From positions 28,426 to 92,425 of the forward strand of contig JAEZKQ010000014.1 of NCBI GenBank assembly GCA_023436115.1: DNA of 64,000 bases, written 5' to 3'. The DNA comes from Bacillota bacterium. GTDB taxonomy: Bacteria > Bacillota > Clostridia > Christensenellales > SZUA-584. Position 1 is the first letter of the stretch. Each line of letters opens with the position of its first letter. The notes below the pieces were generated by a model, which had not been told where the DNA came from, did not search any database, and saw only the letters and a program-made list of their open reading frames with translations. Of the stretch, positions 49,757 through 55,429 are shown in pieces. The translations under genes were made by a program, and so were the position numbers.

Positions 49757-49785
49757 TATTATTTCTGAGATTCAAAGTATTATTC
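49757..49785 (-). promoter_or_regulatory. Sigma-G-like promoter of the germination operon
   Basis: Minus strand GAATA (49785-49781), 17 bases, AATAATA (49763-49757), one mismatch from CATAATA. ger operons are normally forespore (sigma-G) expressed. Confidence 0.55.
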
Positions 49786-49830
49786 ACAAATAATGGGATT
49801 CAGAAGATACGGGCACCGCTTTTTGTTTGC

Positions 49831-49866
49831 TGAATATAAATAGTAGATAGGGGGGTGAAACTCATG
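49831..49866 (+). promoter_or_regulatory. Shared leader/promoter box of Cys-rich gene 1
   Basis: TGAATATAAATAGTAGATAG then GGGGGTGAAACTCATG. It matches 51141-51173 almost base for base. The AATATA(A/T)ATA element lies where a sporulation -10 would be, and GGGGGGTG is the ribosome site. Confidence 0.6.
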
Positions 49867-49983
49867 TGTTGTGGATTTTCTCGTTGGGGTAGAGGCTGTG
49901 GCTGCGGCTTCCGCGGTTGCGGTTTCCACGGTTGTGGCTGCGGCTTCCGCGGCTGTGGCTGCGGTTTCGGCTGGCGTTGGTAA
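49864..49983 (+). CDS. Gly/Cys-rich 39-residue peptide (spore-type)
   Basis: A tiny frame, MCCGFSRWGRGCGCGFRGCG then FHGCGCGFRGCGCGFGWRW, with 11 Cys and about 15 Gly in 39 residues and repeated G-C-G-C-G-F-R units. Such Cys/Gly-rich mini-proteins occur in spore coats and as YjcZ/CotY-like crosslinkers. AGGGGGGTG lies six bases before the ATG. The same leader precedes the larger Cys-rich gene at 51171. It is easily missed by gene finders because of its length. Confidence 0.65.
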   Translation: MCCGFSRWGRGCGCGFRGCGFHGCGCGFRGCGCGFGWRW

Positions 49984-50032
49984 CACCAACGTATCTGCAT
50001 AAGAAGCGCTTGGCTTTTTTGCTGCCCTTTCA

Positions 50033-50070
50033 GGCTCGCCGTAAGGGGCGGGCCTTACATTCGGGACTCC
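50033..50070. repeat. Short intergenic repeat GGCTCGCC..GGCGGGCC (copy 1)
   Basis: AGGCTCGCCGTAAGGGGCGG then GCCTTACATTC. A related copy lies at 51421-51455 (AGGCTCGCC...GGCGGGCCCTACATTC). Both follow a Cys-rich mini-gene. Confidence 0.55.
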
Positions 50071-50252
50071 CGAAAAGATGGCTTTTTGGGTGCTGTTCAC
50101 AAAGGCTTGGAGCTATTTGCCCCCTTTTTATCAATGGCATATCGAGACTCTTATAAGCGTATGTATGGCAATGGGAACCATAGGCGGATTCTATTGCCAT
50201 ATTCTATTATCACGATTATAATATGTCTATATTAACGATAAGGAGGATTCTA

Positions 50253-50867
50253 ATGAGAACAGCAAGTATGGCTCTGGGTATCGTGGGCGGCGCTTTGGCA
50301 ATCATATTTTCATTCATCTTTTTTTTAAGCGGCGCATTAGTTTCCAATATAGGGCCGGCATTACCGGATTTTGGTGATATTTCTGTGGATAGAGACCATA
50401 TTTCATTCGACAACGACTTTAACATCGCTTGGGATGAAGATAAGGATTGGGCAGATGATTTCCACGTCACGATAGACAATGGCGAGGTCATAGTCAACGA
50501 CGGTGATATTTCGGCAGGCTCTATATTGAAGGATTCCGCATTGGATAATCTCAATGTTAAAATCGACACAGGCGAGCTGCAGACGGCTGTCTTAAATACA
50601 GTGAGCACAGTGATTGTTATCTTAGGTATTGTCAGCATTGTCGGCGGAGGGCTGGCCATTGCGGGCGGAATAATCGTGCGCAAAAAGAATGTGATGGGCG
50701 GTGTCTTTATGCTGGTGGGCGGTGTGATGAGCGCTGTTACTGTCTATGGCATTTTGTCTATGATTGTATTGATTCTTGGCGGCATCTTTGCGTTTGTGCC
50801 CGACAAATCGGCTCAACCGGCAGGGCCGCAGGCCACGCCGCCGCAGATTGAAGGACCGGTTCAATAA
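50253..50867 (+). CDS. DUF4064-like membrane protein (long paralogue)
   Basis: A 204-residue paralogue of the 5596-5985 product. It begins MRTASMALGIVGGALAIIFS with an N-terminal helix. A ~90-residue acidic, presumably external loop follows (DFGDISVDRDHISFDNDFNI, NVKIDTGELQTAVLNTVS), then KKNVMGGVFMLVGGVMSAVT and two more helices, ending FVPDKSAQP. The acidic loop is absent from the short paralogue. The start at 50253 has AAGGAGG. A terminator follows at 50902. Function unknown. Confidence 0.8.
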   Translation: MRTASMALGIVGGALAIIFSFIFFLSGALVSNIGPALPDFGDISVDRDHISFDNDFNIAWDEDKDWADDFHVTIDNGEVIVNDGDISAGSILKDSALDNLNVKIDTGELQTAVLNTVSTVIVILGIVSIVGGGLAIAGGIIVRKKNVMGGVFMLVGGVMSAVTVYGILSMIVLILGGIFAFVPDKSAQPAGPQATPPQIEGPVQ

Positions 50868-51170
50868 GCTTGGTGCGTATTTAATGAGTCAGCGTTGAAA
50901 GCCCGTATCAATTGGTACGGGTTTTTGTATATCAGAATTTTCGGTGCCGTCAGAGGTGTTGTGCGACACAGGCGGGTTTCTTTTTATTGTTCCTGCCCAA
51001 AACACAGCGCTCTGTCTGCTAATACGTATGCAATTTGTTTTAAGCATGATACGATTTTCATTTCTGCGGGCGGGCTTAAACAGGAGGTCTAATAAAAAAT
51101 CTTTGTACGGTATTCAGCCCGGCGCACGTGATGTTTTCTGTGAATATATATAGATAGGGGGGTGAGACTC
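50868..51170 (+). other. Intergenic region, 303 bp
   Basis: Holds the terminator of the DUF4064 gene (50902-50926) and the leader of the second Cys-rich gene (51141-51173). An AGGAGG at about 51081-51086 is not followed by a usable start. Nothing else supported. Confidence 0.5.
50902..50926 (+). terminator. Intrinsic terminator of DUF4064 gene
   Basis: CCCGTA (50902-50907) with TACGGG (50916-50921), then TTTTTG. Confidence 0.8.
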
Positions 51171-51173
51171 ATG
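51141..51173 (+). promoter_or_regulatory. Shared leader/promoter box of Cys-rich gene 2
   Basis: TGAATATATATAGATAGG then GGGGTGAGACTCATG, aligned with 49831-49866 with a 3-base indel and two substitutions. Confidence 0.6.
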
Positions 51174-51389
51174 TCGTATGGCTGTTCTCCGAATTCTTGG
51201 CCGAAAGAAGGCTTTGAAGAGGGTTGTTTGCGCGATGATGACAGAGCTATTTGGGAAGATGGCAGTGGTGATTTTCAGCCCATCGTGGCTGATGGTCTTC
51301 AGAAGTGGGATGGCGGCGGCAAGTTTTTTAAGCCCTGTCATAAGAGGGGTTATTGCTGCCACTACTGCAAATACTGCCGCTGGTTCTAA
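51171..51389 (+). CDS. Cys-rich small protein with shared sporulation-type leader
   Basis: A 72-residue protein: acidic, Trp/Gly-containing N-terminus (SYGCSPNSWPKEGFEEGCLR, AIWEDGSGDFQPIV) and a Cys-rich end, KPCHKRGYCCHYCKYCRWF. No family recognised. The start at 51171 is fixed by AGGGGGGTG and by its identity with the leader of gene 49864. A strong terminator (51481-51518) ends the unit. Probably a spore-coat or late-sporulation peptide by analogy with the first Cys-rich gene (inference). Confidence 0.6.
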   Translation: MSYGCSPNSWPKEGFEEGCLRDDDRAIWEDGSGDFQPIVADGLQKWDGGGKFFKPCHKRGYCCHYCKYCRWF

Positions 51390-51420
51390 ACATCTGTCAG
51401 CTCTGCAAGGAGAATAAGGA

Positions 51421-51455
51421 AAGGCTCGCCAGTGTGGCGGGCCCTACATTCAGAC
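51421..51455. repeat. Short intergenic repeat GGCTCGCC..GGCGGGCC (copy 2)
   Basis: AGGCTCGCCAGTGTGGCGGG then CCCTACATTC; compare 50033-50070. Confidence 0.55.
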
Positions 51456-51480
51456 AATTTGGCCCGCTCCCCTTCCTTGT

Positions 51481-51518
51481 AAAAAGCCGCACTTCGCAGA
51501 ACGAAAAAGCGGCTTTTT
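51481..51518. terminator. Strong intrinsic terminator
   Basis: Perfect 10-bp stem AAAAAGCCGC (51481-51490) / GCGGCTTTTT (51509-51518). It ends the Cys-rich unit and isolates the encapsulin operon. Confidence 0.9.
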
Positions 51519-51615
51519 ATATCCCGCCGACAACACGACGACACTTAAAACGGTGCTCATACATATAGTGTATGAAGACCTATGTTGGTCATCACATATA
51601 AGAAGGTGAATTTGA

Positions 51616-52602
51616 ATGAAACAGTATGACCCGGGAATGACGCATATGAGCCTTTACCCGAGTACAGCCAGACGGCTTTCGAACACCACCAAAACGCCGC
51701 CGATGATGGATAGCATCACACCGCGGTGGCTTTTGTTATTTTTACCGTGGATCAGTGTGGAAGCCGGTGTGTACCGTGTCAACCGAATTAAACATGCGTA
51801 TGATATGGATGAGCTTGTCAACGAATACGGAGAAAAGCTTATCCATGCGAACCACAGGCCGATCAATGAGGAAAGCATCAGCGAAACATACCCAGATTAT
51901 GAAGAAGACCCAAGAGAATACATGCTCAGTATGATACAAACCATACTTCGGCTGAATACCAACGTGACGGACATATTCAACAGCCCGATAGACCAAAAGG
52001 CCGAACAGATACGCCTGACGATTGAAACCATGAGAGAGCGGCAGGAATGGGAGCTCATCAACAACCCGGAGTTTGGCCTGCTCAACGCTGCGGCCAATGA
52101 TATGCGCGTTCGTGCGCGGCATGGCGTCCCCACGCCTGACGACCTTGACGAGCTGCTCACAAAGGTGTGGAAAAAGCCCGCGTTCTTTTTAGCACACCCC
52201 AAGGCTATTGCAGCGTTTGGGCGTGAATGCACGCGCAGGGGCGTCCCGCCAGTAGCGGTCAATATCATGGGCTCACCTTTCATCACATGGCGGGGCGTGC
52301 CGCTTGTACCGTGCGACAAACTGCTGGTGGGCAACCATGCCTATACGCATACACCCATGGGACTTACCAATATTCTGCTTGTACGTGTGGGTGAAAAAGA
52401 GCAGGGCGTGGTGGGCCTGCACCAGCCCGGAATTCCCGACGAGACCGAAGTGCCAAGCCTGTCTTTGAAGCTGGGCTGTATCGACAACCGGGGCATTGCC
52501 TCGTATATTTTGAGTTTGTATTTCTCAATTGCCGTGCTCGCAGACGACGCACTGGGCGTCCTCGAGAATGTCGAGGTGGGAAGCTACTATGATTACAAAT
52601 AA
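51616..52602 (+). CDS. Family 2A encapsulin shell protein (SrpI-like)
   Basis: A 328-residue HK97-fold nanocompartment shell. The N-terminus is the Family 2 signature: LYPSTARRLSNTTKTPPMMD, SITPRWLLLFLPWISVEAGV, YRVNRIK, matching SrpI-type shells (ARNLATTTK..PPQM..ISSRWLLRMLPWV..GGTYRVNR). Further family stretches are HPKAIAAFGRECTRRGVPP, MGSPFITWRGVPLVPCDKL, VGLHQPGIPDETEVPSLSLK and ADDALGVLENVEVGS. There is no cyclic-nucleotide-binding insert, so it is Family 2A and not 2B. AAGGTG lies seven bases before the ATG. Its last 14 bases overlap the cysteine desulfurase gene, the standard cargo of this family, so shell and cargo are co-expressed. Shells of this class are about 25 nm icosahedra. 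Confidence 0.92.
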   Translation: MKQYDPGMTHMSLYPSTARRLSNTTKTPPMMDSITPRWLLLFLPWISVEAGVYRVNRIKHAYDMDELVNEYGEKLIHANHRPINEESISETYPDYEEDPREYMLSMIQTILRLNTNVTDIFNSPIDQKAEQIRLTIETMRERQEWELINNPEFGLLNAAANDMRVRARHGVPTPDDLDELLTKVWKKPAFFLAHPKAIAAFGRECTRRGVPPVAVNIMGSPFITWRGVPLVPCDKLLVGNHAYTHTPMGLTNILLVRVGEKEQGVVGLHQPGIPDETEVPSLSLKLGCIDNRGIASYILSLYFSIAVLADDALGVLENVEVGSYYDYK

Positions 52603-53977
52603 CCGACCGCCATTCAGCGTTGCGCCGGATATGACACAAATACGGCCGCAAATGGGTATACCCGCGGGCTTTTACCGCGGGGGGTGCACATCGTTTGATC
52701 CTGCGGCACAGATGACGCCCTATTACTTTGTGCCGTCGCAGGCGCAAGTTCCGCCGCCGATGCCCGCAAAACAATCGCTTTTTGTGCGGGACGATTTTCC
52801 CATACTTAAGCAGAAAGTGAACGGCAAGCCGCTCGTCTGGCTGGACAACGCGGCTACCACACAAAAGCCCCAAAGCGTGATCGATGCGCAAAGCCGCTAT
52901 TACAGCGAATGCAACTCCAACGTGCATCGCGGAGCTCATACGCTCGCGCAGCAGGCCACAATGTGTTATGAAGACGCGCGCGACAAGGTTCGTACCTTTA
53001 TAGGCGCGGGCAGCCGCGAGGAGATCGTGTTCGTGCGCGGGGCGACCGAGGCCATCAACCTCGTGGCGGCGAGCTGGGGGATGGCGAATCTGACGGCGGG
53101 CGATGAGATCATACTCACCGAGATGGAGCATCATTCCAACATCGTGCCGTGGCAGATATTGGCGCAGAAAACGGGTGCCGTGATCAAAACAGCGCCCATG
53201 GATTTAAACGGCGATCTTAAAATGTTCGCGTTTGAGCAGCTTTTCACGCCGCGCACAAAGCTGGTTGCGGCCACGCATGTGTCCAACGTTTTGGGAACGG
53301 TGAATCCCGTGCGGGAGATGGCTGACATGGCACATCGTCACGGCGCGCTGATACTTGTGGATGGCGCGCAGTCTGCGCCGCACATGCCTATCGATGTGCG
53401 CGAGATGGACGCGGATTTCTTCGTGCTTTCGGGGCATAAGGTTTACGCGCCCACCGGAATCGGCGTGCTGTACGGCAAAAAGGCGCTGCTGGAGGCGATG
53501 CCGCCGTACCAGAGCGGCGGGGGCATGATACAAAACGTAAGCTTTGAGCAAACGGAATATCAGCCGACTCCGGGCAAATTCGAAGCGGGAACGGGCAACA
53601 TCGCGGGAGCGGTGGGCTTATCGGCGGCGATCGACTATTTAATGAACGTCGGCATGGTGAGGATTCGCCAGTATGAGAGAGAGCTGACGCACTATATGAT
53701 GGAGGAACTCTCGCGCGTACCGGGCGTGAAGCTGATCGGCACATCCGCGGACAAGACGAGTGTGGCGGCCTTTGTGATGCGTACGGCGGAGCCCGCGGCC
53801 ATTGCCCAGCAGCTTAACGCGCAGGGCATCGCGATTCGCGCAGGCCACCACTGCGCACAGCCCGCGCTGGCTCACTTTGGCCTCAAAAGCGCGGCGCGCG
53901 CTTCCTTAGGCATGTACAACACGTTTGAGGATGTCGATGCGCTTGTCCGAGGCGTGGCTGCATTGGCGGCTCGTTGA
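52589..53977 (+). CDS. SufS-like cysteine desulfurase, encapsulin cargo
   Basis: A 462-residue PLP enzyme that removes sulfur from cysteine to form an enzyme persulfide. Residues 1-64 are a Pro/Gln/Met-rich, probably disordered extension (PPFSVAPDMTQIRPQMGIPA, YYFVPSQAQVPPPMPAKQ) absent from ordinary SufS. Such N-terminal tails direct cargo into Family 2A shells. The SufS fold runs from FVRDDFPILKQKVNGKPLVW. PLP Lys284 is in LSGHKVYAPTG, catalytic Cys422 in RAGHHCAQP, with NVHRGAHTLAQQAT and TEMEHHSNIVPW also intact. ATG 52589 overlaps the shell gene by 14 bases. No SufU or SufBCD genes are adjacent, so it probably serves sulfur storage and not Fe-S assembly. Confidence 0.92.
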   Translation: MITNNRPPFSVAPDMTQIRPQMGIPAGFYRGGCTSFDPAAQMTPYYFVPSQAQVPPPMPAKQSLFVRDDFPILKQKVNGKPLVWLDNAATTQKPQSVIDAQSRYYSECNSNVHRGAHTLAQQATMCYEDARDKVRTFIGAGSREEIVFVRGATEAINLVAASWGMANLTAGDEIILTEMEHHSNIVPWQILAQKTGAVIKTAPMDLNGDLKMFAFEQLFTPRTKLVAATHVSNVLGTVNPVREMADMAHRHGALILVDGAQSAPHMPIDVREMDADFFVLSGHKVYAPTGIGVLYGKKALLEAMPPYQSGGGMIQNVSFEQTEYQPTPGKFEAGTGNIAGAVGLSAAIDYLMNVGMVRIRQYERELTHYMMEELSRVPGVKLIGTSADKTSVAAFVMRTAEPAAIAQQLNAQGIAIRAGHHCAQPALAHFGLKSAARASLGMYNTFEDVDALVRGVAALAAR

Positions 53978-54402
53978 TATAGATACGGCAGGGAGGCGGC
54001 ATTGCCGCCTTTTTGCTTTGCTTGGCGAAAAACTTTAGGTTTTCCGCCAGTTTACCGGTTTTGCTTGTTCCTCGCATACTCGAAACTGCGCAAAACCGCA
54101 AGGTGTGGGCTTCGCGGGCAAAGTCCGTCTTGCCCACTAATTATAATTTGTGCTTTTTTACATACTGAGGTGGCGCACGTTGCCTTATTGCTGTGCGCTT
54201 TTTGGCACGCGTATAGAATCACATAATGGATACGCAGCCTGAATATAGGAGGATAATGGGAAGTTATGTCGAAGTATGGTATGTCTATCTATGCGTAGAT
54301 CATTAAGGCAACCACGGAGCTCGAGTATGAGTCCAGTGAATCTTCGCTGCTTATATTCCCTATCTAAGTTTGCATGACCTGAGATTAAAGTTTGGAGATA
54401 TT
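53978..54402. other. Intergenic region, 425 bp
   Basis: Begins with the encapsulin-operon terminator. The middle has GGCGAAAAAC..GGTTTTCCGCC, an imperfect hairpin near 54024-54050. Two overlapping very short frames near 54258-54310 (10 and 16 codons) have no supporting evidence. No gene called. Confidence 0.5.
53994..54014 (+). terminator. Intrinsic terminator of the encapsulin operon
   Basis: AGGCGGC (53994-54000), att, GCCGCCT (54004-54010), then TTTT. Confidence 0.9.
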
Positions 54403-55389
54403 ATGAAAAAGATCATCGGAATATGTATTTTTGTTGTTGTGTTCTTTGTTTTTATCCCGGCGGCGCTGACCTCGACGAGCATGACTGCAGACAAAACGTC
54501 TGTGCTGCCCGGCGAGACAGTCGCGATATCCGGTATGTCGGGTGCTGATGCGGGCATCGTGATTAAGATCACTGACGAAGCGGGCAACATCGTATATTTC
54601 AACGCAATAAATGCGGATTCCAGCGGAAGATACGCCTCCTCATTCACTGTGCCCGCAAATATGGCGGCGGGCAGGCTGACCGTGACGGCGGGCAGCGGAA
54701 ATGACGTCGCCACGACAATAATCACTGTCAATGTACCAACTGAGACGGCGACACCCAAGCCGTCTGCCAGCGCGTTAGTATCACCGAGCGCATCGGCAAC
54801 GCCGCGCACGTCAGCATCACCGAGCGCATCGGCAACGCCGCACACATCAGCATCACCGAGCGCATCAGTAACACCGCGCACGTCAGCATTACCCAGCGCA
54901 TCGGCATCTGCAAATGCGTCAGCGGACGCAACCCCGGACGGGGATGAGCCCAAAGCCACCGTCACAGACGGTGGTAAGGCGGAACAGGCCATAACGCCCC
55001 AAGAGATCTCGTGGGATGACGAAACAGGCATCATCACCGTCGTTATCCGTGTGGACGACCTGCAGGAAGGTACGGCTGCGATTGAGACACCGGACGGTAA
55101 AATACTGTACATATCGGACGCTAAGAACGGCGTGCTGACGATTAAAGTCACAAAGGATGATATCAACGCGGACGGCGATATCGAGATCACCCTGCTCAAT
55201 GGCGATATGATGCCGCTTTCTAAAGCGCGCATCCGCGTACTCGACGAAAACGGAGAGCCTGCAAAGAACGGAGAGAGCCGCATGGACGGATGGATAGTGG
55301 CTATATGGGTCGCCCTCGGGCTGATCATACTGGCGGCAGTCCTATGGATACTGCTCCGCCGGAGAAACAAGCAGGAACAAGACGGCTAA
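54403..55389 (+). CDS. Exported, C-terminally anchored protein with Ser/Ala/Pro repeats
   Basis: A 328-residue surface protein. Signal or anchor MKKIIGICIFVVVFFVFIPA, then an Ig/carboxypeptidase-regulatory-like beta domain (ADKTSVLPGETVAISGMSGA), then a low-complexity stalk of 12-residue units (PSASATPRTSAS, PSASATPHTSAS, PSASVTPRTSAL), a second beta domain (ISWDDETGIITVVIRVDDLQ...) and a C-terminal membrane helix with basic tail (WVALGLIILAAVLWILLRRR). It lies 40 bases upstream of the beta-propeller gene and may be co-transcribed. GGAG lies five bases before ATG 54403. Probably cell-wall/surface exposed; ligand unknown. Confidence 0.8.
   Translation: MKKIIGICIFVVVFFVFIPAALTSTSMTADKTSVLPGETVAISGMSGADAGIVIKITDEAGNIVYFNAINADSSGRYASSFTVPANMAAGRLTVTAGSGNDVATTIITVNVPTETATPKPSASALVSPSASATPRTSASPSASATPHTSASPSASVTPRTSALPSASASANASADATPDGDEPKATVTDGGKAEQAITPQEISWDDETGIITVVIRVDDLQEGTAAIETPDGKILYISDAKNGVLTIKVTKDDINADGDIEITLLNGDMMPLSKARIRVLDENGEPAKNGESRMDGWIVAIWVALGLIILAAVLWILLRRRNKQEQDG
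54783..54905 (+). repeat. In-frame ~36-bp tandem repeats (stalk coding)
   Basis: Three to four copies of a 36-base unit encoding PSASATPRTSAS, highly alike at DNA level (GCATCACCGAGCGCATCGGC...). Such repeats can change length by slippage. Confidence 0.75.
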
Positions 55390-55429
55390 CGCCAAATAAA
55401 AGAACGAGAACAGATATCAGGAGGAATGC

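Noticed and set aside
49780..50100. Minus-strand frame with Pro/Ala/Thr/Glu repeats
   Set aside because: It is the antisense image of the Gly/Cys-rich mini-gene; the repeats come from GGCTGC codons read backwards.
51541..51600. Sigma-E or sigma-K promoter for the encapsulin operon
   Set aside because: CATACATATAG resembles a sporulation -10, but no matching -35 lies at proper spacing, so I did not list it as a feature.
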